Assembly (NCBI GenBank): GCA_036498565.1 | Contig: DASYFG010000002.1 | Location: 62,001-126,000, forward strand | Source: DASYFG01 sp036498565 | GTDB taxonomy: Bacteria > Bacillota > Bacilli > Lactobacillales > Lactobacillaceae | Direction of reading: 5' to 3' | Length of the DNA: 64,000 nucleotides | Shown: positions 7,286 to 16,196 of the stretch, piece after piece | Layout of the letters: each line of letters opens with the position of its first letter | Numbering within the stretch: position 1 is the stretch's first letter | Translations under genes and position numbers: made by a program | The notes under the pieces: generated by a model | What the model was told of the DNA's origin: nothing | Databases searched by the model: none | What the model saw: the letters and a program-made list of their open reading frames with translations, nothing else

Positions 7286-8194
7286 ATGGCTAATAAGTGG
7301 ATTCCAGCAGCAGTTGTTGCGGTTGTAGTAGTAGGTGGGGCAGCATTGTACTTGAACAGTGACAGTCAAAAAGCTAAGAAGGACACATCTTCAGTCGCAT
7401 CTTCATCTGTTTCAGGGAAGGTGTTGGCATTGGGTTCAACTGCTTTGCAACCTTTGGCTGACGAAGCTGGTAAAGACTTCGCCTCAAAGAACGCTGGCGT
7501 TACCGTAACTGTGCAAGGTGGTGGTTCAGGTGCCGGCTTGAAGGGCGCTTTGGATGGTTCAGCCCAAATTGGTAACTCAGACGTTTACGCGGCTGAAAAG
7601 TTGGACAAGTCAGATGCAGACAAGTTGGTTGACCACGAAGTTGCCGTTGTTGGAATCGCACCTGTGACAAACAAAGACGCTGGTGTGAAGAATTTGACAA
7701 CAGCACAAATCAAAGACATCTTTACTGGTAAGGTAACGAACTGGAAAGAAGTTGGCGGTAAAGACGAAAAGATCGTTGTCGTGAACCGTGAAGATGGTTC
7801 AGGAACACGCTTTGTCTTTGAAAAGGAAACTTTGGGTGGGGCTAAGGCCATCGACTCACAAACACAAACATCAACTGGTGCGGTGATCACAACTGTTTCA
7901 TCAACACCAGGTGCGATTGGTTATGTTGGTTTCTCAGGTTTGAAGGATTCAGTTCAAGCAGTTTCAGTTGACGGAGTTGCGCCTGAAAACAAGAACGTTG
8001 AAGACAACTCATACAAGATTTGGGCTTACGAACACATGTACACAAAGGGTGAAGCGACTGGTGCAGCCAAAGCTTACATCGACTACTTGACAAGTGACGA
8101 CGTTCAAAAGACAGTTGTGCCTAAGTTGGGCTTCATTTCAATCGCTGACATGAAGGTTTCAAAGGACATCGATGGCAAGATTACAAACAAGTAA
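7286..8194 (+). CDS. pstS: Phosphate-binding protein PstS
   Basis: 302 aa periplasmic-binding-type protein that captures phosphate outside the membrane for PstCAB. It starts with a membrane helix (residues ~5-25, WIPAAVVAVVVVGGAALYL) that has no lipobox cysteine, so it is probably held by an uncleaved anchor. Phosphate-site motifs include LALGSTALQPL, GGGSGAGLKG and REDGSGTRFVFE. A serine-rich linker follows the anchor. GAGGAG precedes the start. The gene sits between phoP and phoR and has its own Pho boxes and a strong terminator, so it is expressed at its own level. Confidence 0.93.
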   Translation: MANKWIPAAVVAVVVVGGAALYLNSDSQKAKKDTSSVASSSVSGKVLALGSTALQPLADEAGKDFASKNAGVTVTVQGGGSGAGLKGALDGSAQIGNSDVYAAEKLDKSDADKLVDHEVAVVGIAPVTNKDAGVKNLTTAQIKDIFTGKVTNWKEVGGKDEKIVVVNREDGSGTRFVFEKETLGGAKAIDSQTQTSTGAVITTVSSTPGAIGYVGFSGLKDSVQAVSVDGVAPENKNVEDNSYKIWAYEHMYTKGEATGAAKAYIDYLTSDDVQKTVVPKLGFISIADMKVSKDIDGKITNK

Positions 8195-8215
8195 TTTTCC
8201 AATTGAATAAGAGCT

Positions 8216-8244
8216 AAAAACGCGCGATGATCGCGCGTTTTTTG
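8216..8244 (+). terminator. Terminator after pstS
   Basis: GC-rich stem AACGCGCGA/TCGCGCGTT with six T. Confidence 0.88.
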
Positions 8245-8275
8245 TTATACTTAGCTTGTAAAATGGAGGACAAAC

Positions 8276-9640
8276 ATGCGCTATTTTTTCATGCGTTGGG
8301 CGCGCAATGCTTTCTTTATTATGTCGATGACATTTGCTTTGTTGCTGTTGACACCGGATCGGGTGATGCAATTCCAGTGGGTTTGGATTGGCTGGGTGTT
8401 TTTGTTGAGCGGCGCAATGGCGGCGATGAGCGCGTATCGTTGGTGGGAACAAAGCCGCGATATGGCGCTAATTTCAGCGCAATATAAAGAAATGACGAAA
8501 AGCTACCGCAACGCCAATCAGGTTTTGTTACCGCCTGATGCGAGTTTGTACCCTTTATCGCGTGAATTTAACGAGATGCAAACGACGGTGCGCAGAGAGT
8601 TAATTGCCAATCGTCGGCAAGTGGCGAGTTATGAAACGCTGTTTGCGAATTTGCCGATTGGCGTTTTGACGGTGGATTATCGCCATCGCATTGTGGACAT
8701 GAACGACGCGGCTTGGCAAATGTTAGAACGGCGGCGCGTGACTTTGCCGACCAACGAGCATGACATTTTAAAGCACTTTATATTAGTAGAAATTATTCGC
8801 CGAACGTTTGAAAAACGTGAAAATATTCGCCAAGTGGTGGCGCTTAATATCGGCGGTAAACAGCGCCAAATCGAAATCACAACGTTGTTGCATCAACCCA
8901 CGAGTGATCGCGATGAAGTGATTGTGTTGTTGTATGATTTGACGACGATGTTGACTTTGGAACAAATGCAAGCTGACTTTTTGGCCAACGCCTCGCATGA
9001 ATTTAAAACGCCGCTAACGGCGATCAATGGCTTCATTGAAACGTTGCAAGGACCAGCTGGTGCGGATGCTGCGTTGCGCGAACAGTTTTTGGGGATTATC
9101 GAAAGTGAAGCGCGGCGGATGACGGATTTGGTGAACGATGTTTTGTCATTGTCTCGCATTCAACACGGCCAAACTGTGGCGGAAAATAGTATCATTCCGC
9201 TGGCGCATTTTACCGATGAGTTGTGGCAAACGTTGCAAGAAAGTGCACAACAAAAAAATATCACCTTCAAAAACACGATAGCCCCCGACATAGAAATCAG
9301 CAGCACACCCGAAACACTCAAAGCCTTGGTGGTCAATCTGCTCAGCAACGCAGTGAAATATAACCAAGAAAATGGCCAAATCGAAGTCAGTGCGCAAGTT
9401 GAAAAAAATGTCTGGTCACTGCGTGTCAAAGACAGCGGGATTGGGATTCCCACCAGTCAACAAACACGTATTTTTGAACGGTTTTATCGCGGGGATGCCT
9501 CACGGCAACGGCGCATTGCCGATGGCACGGGCCTTGGTTTGGCAATTGTCTCGGAATTGGTGCAGCAATTAAACGGCCAAATTCATTTACAATCGCAAGT
9601 CGGGGTGGGCACGACCTTTACCATTACTTTGCCAAAATAA
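8276..9640 (+). CDS. phoR: PhoR-type sensor histidine kinase
   Basis: 454 aa membrane kinase for phosphate limitation. Two membrane segments lie at ~12-30 and ~38-56 with almost no external loop, so it probably senses through the Pst complex rather than a ligand domain. A PAS-like region (~120-210) follows. The dimerisation domain has the H-box SHEFKTPL. The ATPase domain has NLLSNAVKY (N box), DSGIGIP (G1) and GTGLGL (G2). GGAGG precedes the start. A TATACT just after the pstS terminator suggests its own weak promoter. PhoP is the expected partner. Confidence 0.9.
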   Translation: MRYFFMRWARNAFFIMSMTFALLLLTPDRVMQFQWVWIGWVFLLSGAMAAMSAYRWWEQSRDMALISAQYKEMTKSYRNANQVLLPPDASLYPLSREFNEMQTTVRRELIANRRQVASYETLFANLPIGVLTVDYRHRIVDMNDAAWQMLERRRVTLPTNEHDILKHFILVEIIRRTFEKRENIRQVVALNIGGKQRQIEITTLLHQPTSDRDEVIVLLYDLTTMLTLEQMQADFLANASHEFKTPLTAINGFIETLQGPAGADAALREQFLGIIESEARRMTDLVNDVLSLSRIQHGQTVAENSIIPLAHFTDELWQTLQESAQQKNITFKNTIAPDIEISSTPETLKALVVNLLSNAVKYNQENGQIEVSAQVEKNVWSLRVKDSGIGIPTSQQTRIFERFYRGDASRQRRIADGTGLGLAIVSELVQQLNGQIHLQSQVGVGTTFTITLPK

Positions 9641-9653
9641 GGCGTGTAAACGC

Positions 9654-9708
9654 CTTTACTAGTTCTTTACACAAACCATGTTAATAATTTACAAAAGTGT
9701 TTGATAAT
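9654..9708 (+). promoter_or_regulatory. Pho box repeats and promoter of pstC-pstA-pstB-pstB
   Basis: CTTTACT (9654), CTTTACA (9665) and ATTTACA (9687) fall on an 11-bp grid (0, 11, 33), with a degenerate unit at 9676. GATAAT (9703-9708) serves as -10. It is the same design as the pstS promoter. Confidence 0.72.
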
Positions 9709-9783
9709 AGACTAGTAGGGACAAAGTGCGCCCAAAAAGCGCCTTGTTACATTAATTAAGCTTTGAAATGAAGGAGTCTTCTA

Positions 9784-10707
9784 ATGGATGACATTCGTGA
9801 GCGTTTGCTCCAAAAATCAGTGGCGACGCGCCGTGATGCGATGGGTAAAGTGTTGAGTTTGGCGGCTTTGCTATTGATTTTGGTCGTGGTGCTATCAATT
9901 TTTGTTTTCGTGATTAGCCGAGGCATGGCGACATTCTTTACAAACAAAGTCAACGTGGCCGATTTCTTATTTGGTACCAACTGGAATCCGTCGGTGACGG
10001 GCGCTAATGGCAAACCTGAAGTTGGGGCGGCGCCAATTATCGTCGGCTCATTTTTGGTCACGGTTTTGTCAGCGTTGATCGCTACGCCGTTTGCGATTGG
10101 AACGGCGCTGTACATGGTCGAAATTTCACCTAAGCGTGGTTACAAAATCATGCAACCAGTCGTGGAATTATTGGTTGGGATTCCATCTGTTATCTATGGT
10201 TTCATGGGCTTGACTTTAGTGGTGCCATTCTTGCGTTTGTTGTTCCCCGGGACATCAGGATTTGGTGTTCTGGCCGGAACAATCGTCTTGTTCGTGATGA
10301 TTTTGCCAACGATTACGTCAATGACGGTCGATGCGTTACGCGCGGTGCCACGTCATTATCGTGAATCAGCGTTGGCATCTGGTGCAACGCGCTGGCAAAT
10401 GATTTACAAAGTTATTTTGCGCGCGGCGGTGCCGGGTATTTTGACGGCGATTGTCTTTGGAATGGCGCGTGCCTTTGGGGAAGCTTTGGCGGTGCAAATG
10501 GTCATTGGTGGTGCGGCTTTGATGCCACATAACTTGATTACACCGGCCACGACTTTGACATCAGTTTTGACATCAGGCATCGGTAACACGATCGATGGTT
10601 CTTTGCAAAACAACGTTTTGTGGACACTGGCAATGATTTTGCTGTTGATGTCATTGGTATTTAACATGATTGTGCGTGCAATTGGACGTCGAGGAGAATT
10701 GAAGTAA
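9784..10707 (+). CDS. pstC: Phosphate ABC transporter permease PstC
   Basis: 307 aa inner-membrane permease with about six membrane helices. The EAA-type cytoplasmic loop lies near RESALASGATRWQMIYKVILRAA and contacts PstB. It pairs with PstA to form the phosphate channel. AAGGAG lies before the ATG. The stop overlaps the pstA start by one base (TAATG), showing coupling. Confidence 0.93.
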   Translation: MDDIRERLLQKSVATRRDAMGKVLSLAALLLILVVVLSIFVFVISRGMATFFTNKVNVADFLFGTNWNPSVTGANGKPEVGAAPIIVGSFLVTVLSALIATPFAIGTALYMVEISPKRGYKIMQPVVELLVGIPSVIYGFMGLTLVVPFLRLLFPGTSGFGVLAGTIVLFVMILPTITSMTVDALRAVPRHYRESALASGATRWQMIYKVILRAAVPGILTAIVFGMARAFGEALAVQMVIGGAALMPHNLITPATTLTSVLTSGIGNTIDGSLQNNVLWTLAMILLLMSLVFNMIVRAIGRRGELK

Positions 10708-11591
10708 TGCGAGCAAAAACAGTTGATAAAATTGCGACCGGCGTGATTTACACAATCTCAGGAATTGTGGTTGTGTTATTGGTAGCGATGCTAAGTTATA
10801 ACTTGGTGCGTGGTTTACCGCATTTGTCGGTTCACTTTTTGACAGCGATGTCATCGGACTTTGAAGCAGGATCTGGAATTGGGGTTCAACTTTTCAACTC
10901 ATTTTATTTGTTGATTTTGACGATGTTGATTAGTTTCCCAATTGCGTTGGGTTCAGCGATTTATTTGAACGAATATGCCAAACAAAATTGGTTCACCGGT
11001 TTGATTCGCACTGCGATTGAAATCTTGAGCTCATTGCCATCCGTTGTGGTGGGATTGTTTGGTTACTTGTTGTTCGTTATTCAATTCAAAATGGGCTTTT
11101 CAATGTTGGCCGGGGCGATTGCGTTGACATTTTTCAACTTGCCGTTGATGACGCGTTCAATCGAAACGTCTTTGGCGCAAATTCCTAACTTGCAACGTGA
11201 AGCGGGTGCGGCGCTTGGTTTGAGTCGCTGGGAAACGGTGTTGAACGTGATTTTGCCAGCAGCGGTACCATCAATTGTGACGGGTGTGGTTTTGTCAGCG
11301 GGACGTGTGTTTGGTGAAGCGGCGGCTTTGATTTACACGGCCGGACAAAGTGCCACGGCTTTGGATTGGACGGATTGGAATCCGTTTAACGCCGGTAGTC
11401 CTTTGAACTTGATGCGCCCAGCAGAAACGTTGGCGGTGCACATTTGGAAAATTAACGCGGAAGGCGTGATGCCCGACGTGCTTCAAGTTTCAGCTGGTGC
11501 AAGTGCGGTGTTGTTGATTGCAGTGTTGTTATTCAACTTGTCAGCGCGTCGTTTGGGAAACTGGTTGTTCAAAAAGTTGACATCAGCATAA
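10707..11591 (+). CDS. pstA: Phosphate ABC transporter permease PstA
   Basis: 294 aa membrane permease, partner of PstC. About six helices are present, with the EAA-type loop QREAGAALGLSRWETVLNVILPAA. The start overlaps the pstC stop; GAGGAG is present ten bases upstream. The next gene, pstB, begins 20 bp later. Confidence 0.93.
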   Translation: MRAKTVDKIATGVIYTISGIVVVLLVAMLSYNLVRGLPHLSVHFLTAMSSDFEAGSGIGVQLFNSFYLLILTMLISFPIALGSAIYLNEYAKQNWFTGLIRTAIEILSSLPSVVVGLFGYLLFVIQFKMGFSMLAGAIALTFFNLPLMTRSIETSLAQIPNLQREAGAALGLSRWETVLNVILPAAVPSIVTGVVLSAGRVFGEAAALIYTAGQSATALDWTDWNPFNAGSPLNLMRPAETLAVHIWKINAEGVMPDVLQVSAGASAVLLIAVLLFNLSARRLGNWLFKKLTSA

Positions 11592-11611
11592 GTTAGAAAC
11601 GGACAATAATC

Positions 11612-12460
11612 ATGGAAAATTCTAATATCGAAATTAAGCCGGCCAGCGATTTCATTTCTGAAAATGCGCCGGAACGTTACATTTTAAAATTTGATCCAGC
11701 CGAAAAAGAATTGGCTTTGTCAACGGAAAACTTGCAAGTGTTTTATAACGGATCAACGACGCCTTCTTTGAGTGAAGGGGATTTGCAATTTCCACGTCAC
11801 CACATTACGTCTTTGATTGGGGCTTCTGGTTCTGGTAAATCAACGTTCTTGCGTTCTTTGAATCGCATGAACGACACGGTTGCCACGGTTAAAGGCAGTA
11901 TTTTGTATCGCGGTTTGGACGTGAACACGCCAGAAGTTGACGTGTACGAAATGCGCCGCCACATTGGCATGGTGTTCCAACGCCCAAATCCATTTGCAAA
12001 ATCAATCTATGACAACATCACGTTTGCCTTGAAGCAACGGCGTGACTACAAAAAGGCCGAATTGGACGAAATCGTTGAAACGAGCTTGCGCCAAGCGGCT
12101 TTGTGGGACGAAGTCAAAGATCGTTTGAACACGAGCGCGTTGGCTTTGTCTGGTGGACAAGCGCAACGTTTGGTAATTGCGCGCGCCTTGGCTTTGAAAC
12201 CTGATATTTTGTTGTTGGACGAACCAGCGTCTGCTTTGGACCCAATTTCAACCTCACAAATCGAAGACACGTTGTTGGAATTGAAGAAGGATTACACGAT
12301 TATTATCGTGACGCACAACATGCAACAAGCAGCGCGTATCAGTGATTACACGGCTTTCTTCCATTTGGGAAAAGTCATCGAATATGATTTGACACGGAAA
12401 ATTTTCACTCGTCCAAAGGTGGAATTGACCAACGACTATATTTCAGGAAACTTTGGCTAA
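11612..12460 (+). CDS. pstB: Phosphate ABC transporter ATPase PstB (copy 1)
   Basis: 282 aa ABC ATPase. Walker A is GASGSGKST, the signature is LSGGQAQRL (the usual third Q is A), and Walker B is ILLLDEPASALDP. An N-terminal extension of ~35 residues precedes the nucleotide-binding domain and is absent in copy 2. The Shine-Dalgarno is weak. Tandem pstB genes are common in lactobacilli; whether the products form a heterodimer is not known from sequence. Confidence 0.92.
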   Translation: MENSNIEIKPASDFISENAPERYILKFDPAEKELALSTENLQVFYNGSTTPSLSEGDLQFPRHHITSLIGASGSGKSTFLRSLNRMNDTVATVKGSILYRGLDVNTPEVDVYEMRRHIGMVFQRPNPFAKSIYDNITFALKQRRDYKKAELDEIVETSLRQAALWDEVKDRLNTSALALSGGQAQRLVIARALALKPDILLLDEPASALDPISTSQIEDTLLELKKDYTIIIVTHNMQQAARISDYTAFFHLGKVIEYDLTRKIFTRPKVELTNDYISGNFG

Positions 12461-12472
12461 GGAGTGGTAGAC

Positions 12473-13237
12473 ATGAGTGAAAAAGAACCCTTGCTATCAA
12501 CCCAAGATGTGCACTTGTGGTACGGCAAAAAAGAAGCGTTGCACGGCATTAATTTAGATTTTCCTGACCGCGGTATTACGGCTTTGATTGGCCCTTCTGG
12601 ATCAGGAAAATCAACGTACTTGCGGACTTTGAATCGCATGCAAGATTTGGTGGACGGTATTACCATCACTGGCTCTTTCAAATTTAAAGGTACAGACATT
12701 TACGCGCCAACGATGGACACAGTTGATTTGCGTAAGCAAATCGGTATGGTGTTCCAACAACCCAATCCTTTTCCATTTTCAATTTATGAAAACGTGATTT
12801 TTGGGTTGCGCTTGGCGGGTGTCAAGGACAAACGGATTTTGGACGAAGCAGTTGAACGGTCTTTGAAACAAGCGTCCGTTTGGGATGAAGTCAAAGACAC
12901 GTTGCACAAGTCAGCTTTGGGTTTGTCTGGTGGACAACAACAACGTGTGTCGATTGCGCGTGTTTTGGCCACGGCGCCAGAAATCATTTTGTTGGACGAA
13001 CCAACCTCTGCTTTGGACCCCATTTCTTCACGTAACATTGAAGAAACGTTGTTGCAATTGCGTGATGATTACTCAATTATCATCGTGACGCACAACATGC
13101 AACAAGCTTCACGTATTTCTGATCGCACGGCGTTCTTTTTGAACGGTGATTTGATTGAAGTTGACCAAACGAGCACGATTTTCATGAACCCAAGTCGTCA
13201 AGAAACACAAGACTACGTTTCAGGACGTTTTGGATAA
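12473..13237 (+). CDS. pstB: Phosphate ABC transporter ATPase PstB (copy 2)
   Basis: 254 aa ABC ATPase with Walker A GPSGSGKST, signature LSGGQQQRV and Walker B IILLDEPTSALDP. I chose the ATG at 12473 because AAGGAG is eight bases upstream; a GTG three codons earlier is too close to it. It is the usual length for PstB and follows copy 1 by 12 bp. Confidence 0.93.
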   Translation: MSEKEPLLSTQDVHLWYGKKEALHGINLDFPDRGITALIGPSGSGKSTYLRTLNRMQDLVDGITITGSFKFKGTDIYAPTMDTVDLRKQIGMVFQQPNPFPFSIYENVIFGLRLAGVKDKRILDEAVERSLKQASVWDEVKDTLHKSALGLSGGQQQRVSIARVLATAPEIILLDEPTSALDPISSRNIEETLLQLRDDYSIIIVTHNMQQASRISDRTAFFLNGDLIEVDQTSTIFMNPSRQETQDYVSGRFG

Positions 13238-13248
13238 CTCTTAACTTC

Positions 13249-13271
13249 AGCATGTTTGACAAAAACGTGCT
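13249..13271 (+). promoter_or_regulatory. Inverted repeat between pstB and phoU
   Basis: AGCATGTTT and AAACGTGCT form a 9-bp dyad (one G-T pair in RNA) around GACAA. TATGAT follows immediately, and TTGACA lies inside the dyad. There is no T run, so it is more likely an operator or an mRNA-stabilising or processing hairpin than a terminator. Confidence 0.4.
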
Positions 13272-13304
13272 ATGATAAGCTTTAGATAGAAGGGATGGCA
13301 AATT

Positions 13305-13979
13305 ATGCGACGTTTGTTTGATGAAGAATTAGCAGATTTAGATAACTCATTTACAGAAATGGGCTTGTTGGTGTCACAACGTATTCAAGAAGCGGTGCAA
13401 GCTTTTGTGGATCACGATCGTGAAGCAGCGCAAGCCATTATTGACAAAGACCACGAAATTAACGAACGCGAAGCAGTTATTCAAAAGAAAACCTTTGAAA
13501 TGATTGCTTTGTACCAACCTGTGACGTTGGATTTGCGTGAAATCGTGACGATTTTAAAAGCGGTGTCAGTTTTGGAACGGATGGGTGATTACGCACGAAA
13601 CATTGCGCAATCAACGATTCGTGTCAAAGGCACCAAACACGTGGCGGAAATCGAAGCGGCTTTGGCGGAATTGGGAAAGTCAACGATCAAAGTGGTGGAA
13701 GACGTTTTGAATTACTACGTCAAAGACGACGCCATCGGCGCTGATGACATCGCCGCTCAAAACCACGAACAAGCCGAAGAAGTTCGCGCCATTCGTTTGA
13801 AAGTTTTGAACGCGATGAAAGACGACTCAGAAGTTGTCGACTCAGCCGCGGATTACTTGGTGTTGGCCGGCTACTTGAAGCGTATCGGGGATTACTCATC
13901 CGACATCGCCGAATGGTTGGTTTACAAGCGCACTGGTAAAATCATCGAATTGAACCCAGGCGAATCATTCTTTATTTAA
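13305..13979 (+). CDS. phoU: Phosphate-specific transport accessory protein PhoU
   Basis: 224 aa all-helical protein with the two PhoU repeats. The metal-binding-type E/DxxxD patterns are visible, for example in LERMGDYARNIA and LKRIGDYSSDIAEW. It acts in the cytoplasm to dampen PhoR and Pst when phosphate is sufficient. GAAGGGA lies before the start, and a strong terminator follows the stop. It closes the pst cluster. Confidence 0.93.
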   Translation: MRRLFDEELADLDNSFTEMGLLVSQRIQEAVQAFVDHDREAAQAIIDKDHEINEREAVIQKKTFEMIALYQPVTLDLREIVTILKAVSVLERMGDYARNIAQSTIRVKGTKHVAEIEAALAELGKSTIKVVEDVLNYYVKDDAIGADDIAAQNHEQAEEVRAIRLKVLNAMKDDSEVVDSAADYLVLAGYLKRIGDYSSDIAEWLVYKRTGKIIELNPGESFFI

Positions 13980-13984
13980 TCATG

Positions 13985-14014
13985 AAAAACGCACTCAATT
14001 GAGTGCGTTTTTTT
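13985..14014 (+). terminator. Terminator after phoU
   Basis: Stem AACGCACTCAATTGAGTGCGTT followed by T7. Confidence 0.88.
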
Positions 14015-14025
14015 GTGCCAAAGTT

Positions 14026-14123
14026 TTATCATGTGATAATGTAACTTTTATCACATGATAATTAATTTTGGGCGTAAAATATAATTTGTAAAGCGTTTTA
14101 AAGCGCTTTTTATCATGTGAAAT
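14026..14123 (+). promoter_or_regulatory. Three palindromic operator-like sites around the promoter of the NEAT/MucBP gene
   Basis: TTATCATGTGATAA (14026-14039) and TTATCACATGATAA (14048-14061) are perfect 14-bp palindromes. TTATCATGTGAAAT (14110-14123) is a partial third copy. A -10 TATAAT is at 14080-14085, so the second site covers the -35 region and the third lies in the early transcript. This suggests cooperative repression. The regulator is unknown; the pattern is not a classical Fur or CodY box. Confidence 0.65.
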
Positions 14124-14142
14124 AACAAACGAGGAAAACGAC

Positions 14143-15873
14143 ATGAATTTTGTAACGAAGAGTCAACACATCTTGTTGGCAGGAACGATTTTGTTGGGGT
14201 TGGCAACACCGGCAGTTGGTAGCGTGTTTGCGGATACGACGAGCACAACAACGACAACAGCAAGTGCGACAACTGGCACCCAGGCTGATTATTTGGCTGC
14301 CAACAAAAATGTCACGCTGGCTGACGGCACTTATTTGATTCCAATTCATAACTACAAGACTGGTACGACAACTAGTTCATCAATGGATAAAACGTTGGCT
14401 AGTTATGCCAAAGTTGTGGTGGCAAATGGTCAAGCGACGGTTAGTATTACTGTAACTAATGCCAGCACATTTAACATGATGGCCGCTTATCGCTTAGATA
14501 CACAGTCAACATCAAATGCGGCAGCTGATGTGCAAGCATTATTGTATTCAGACATGACAGGTGATGATACAACAAGCTGGGTTAAAAATACAGCTGATGC
14601 TACTGCCGATACACCGAATCTGACTTTCACGCAGACAGTTCCGCTAGCTGATTTAAGTGGTGTGTTGTCGACAGCGATGCATATTCCAGCAGCTGGTCAA
14701 TACGGTTGGAACACCGCGGATATGGTTTTTGATTTGGCCAATGCGCAAAAATCTGAAAGTTACTCATTCTACCAATCAGGTACAACAACGCTTTCAAGTA
14801 TGGACAGCATGTTTACAAAGGCGGCCTATGTGCCAACTTCTGATGTGACTGATGCGGTTGTGTTGACGATGACTGATGCGAATTTAGCAGCGGCCTTAAA
14901 GTCGTTTACTTTGACAGATAAGGACGGCAAAGTTTACGACGGCACACAAGATGGTGTGAATTGGACCTTTAACTTGCCGCACAGTGTGTTGAACCAAAAC
15001 TTGGTGGCTAGTGTTGAAGTTTCAACTCCCAATTATTCAGAGAATCAAAAAGCCGATTTGCGATTTGATAATTTAGTTGAAAAACACACCCTGACGGTTA
15101 AATACTTTGCTGACTCAGATACAAAAGGCCTTTACACAGTAACGACTAAAGCGATTCCGGCTGTGTTGGGCGAGACATTACAAATTCCTGCCTTAGCTGG
15201 TTATGACGATGTTGATGCGCGTGGCACAGTTCAAATCACAGGTGATAACACAGTCGGACTTGAAGTTAAGCGTCACGCGTATAAAATTACGTATACTTAC
15301 GTGAATACGAAGACAGCTAAACAAATGAAAACATCATCTGCGACGGTTTTGTTTGGACAAAATGCCTATAAAGGCATTTCGGTTCCTGCTGGATATACGG
15401 CTGCGACAACAAAGTCAGTAATTGGTGTTGATCAAAGCGGACAACTATTAACATCTAGTTATAAAGTGCCTTTGACACCAAAAACGTACACAACAACGTA
15501 CAAATACATCGATTCACGCACCGGAAAAACAATCAAAACGGTCAAAAAGACTTACTACACGGGTCAAACAACGACTAAATATCAACCAGCGATTACCGGT
15601 TACACAACGCCAAAAGCGGCCAAATTAACCGCACCGGCGAAGAATCAAACGCTAAAAATTAAGTACACGCCTAAAAAATACACAATCACCTACAAGTACG
15701 TCAACGTCAAAAATCATAAGGCATTGGCCAAAAATAAAGTGGTTAAAAACGTGGCCTACAACTCAACGCAAAAGCCAAAAGCGATTACTATTAAGGGTTA
15801 CAAAGCAAAGTCTGTCAAGGCCTTCACGGTAAAAAAGAGTCAAACGTACACCATCTATTACACGAAAAAATAA
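14143..15873 (+). CDS. Secreted repeat protein with NEAT-like and MucBP-like domains
   Basis: 576 aa. A signal peptide covers residues 1-30 (cleavage probably near VFADT). Residues ~50-300 resemble one or two NEAT domains: LADGTYLIPIHNYK, SSMDKTLASYAKV and later SYSFYQSGTTTLSSMDSMF are typical patterns. From ~315 to the end there are repeated MucBP-like units with the ITYTYV/TTYKYI/ITYKYV motif. There is no LPXTG anchor; the lysine-rich C-terminus may bind the wall by charge. NEAT domains often bind haem, but I see no proof of the haem-ligand tyrosine pair. The three palindromes upstream indicate tight control. Confidence 0.7.
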   Translation: MNFVTKSQHILLAGTILLGLATPAVGSVFADTTSTTTTTASATTGTQADYLAANKNVTLADGTYLIPIHNYKTGTTTSSSMDKTLASYAKVVVANGQATVSITVTNASTFNMMAAYRLDTQSTSNAAADVQALLYSDMTGDDTTSWVKNTADATADTPNLTFTQTVPLADLSGVLSTAMHIPAAGQYGWNTADMVFDLANAQKSESYSFYQSGTTTLSSMDSMFTKAAYVPTSDVTDAVVLTMTDANLAAALKSFTLTDKDGKVYDGTQDGVNWTFNLPHSVLNQNLVASVEVSTPNYSENQKADLRFDNLVEKHTLTVKYFADSDTKGLYTVTTKAIPAVLGETLQIPALAGYDDVDARGTVQITGDNTVGLEVKRHAYKITYTYVNTKTAKQMKTSSATVLFGQNAYKGISVPAGYTAATTKSVIGVDQSGQLLTSSYKVPLTPKTYTTTYKYIDSRTGKTIKTVKKTYYTGQTTTKYQPAITGYTTPKAAKLTAPAKNQTLKIKYTPKKYTITYKYVNVKNHKALAKNKVVKNVAYNSTQKPKAITIKGYKAKSVKAFTVKKSQTYTIYYTKK

Positions 15874-15892
15874 ACGATGGTGACCATCTTGT

Positions 15893-15919
15893 AAACGCTT
15901 GATTAATCAGGCGTTTTTT
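15893..15919 (+). terminator. Terminator after the NEAT/MucBP gene
   Basis: AAACGCTTGATTAATCAGGCGTTT stem followed by a T run. Confidence 0.8.
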
Positions 15920-15977
15920 ATTTTAGTGGGGTGGAATTTTTGCTATAATAAGAGCAGATAAAATTTGGAGGACGTGC

Positions 15978-16196
15978 ATGTCAAATAAAAAATTAGTCCG
16001 CTCAAAAAATAATCGTGTCTTTGCCGGCGTTCTCGGTGGCATCGCAGATTATTTTGGGTGGCGTGCAAATGTTTTGCGCTGGGGGTTTGTGCTTGTTTTA
16101 TTGATTGGTATTTTTGCTTCATATAGCAGTATTTTGTTAATTTTGGTGTATGCATTGGCCGCGGTCATGATGCCAAATGAGGGAGGGCAAGCATGA
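15978..16196 (+). CDS. PspC-domain membrane protein
   Basis: 72 aa PspC-family protein: LVRSKNNRVFAGVLGGIADYFGW is the family core, followed by two membrane helices. PspC proteins belong to envelope-stress responses. GGAGG precedes the start. The stop overlaps the next start (ATGA), and the pair precedes hprK, as in many lactobacilli. Confidence 0.88.
   Translation: MSNKKLVRSKNNRVFAGVLGGIADYFGWRANVLRWGFVLVLLIGIFASYSSILLILVYALAAVMMPNEGGQA

Noticed and set aside
14085..14110. cre-like sequence TGTAAAGCGTTTTA before the NEAT/MucBP gene
   Set aside because: One inserted base breaks the consensus, and the palindromes are a better explanation.
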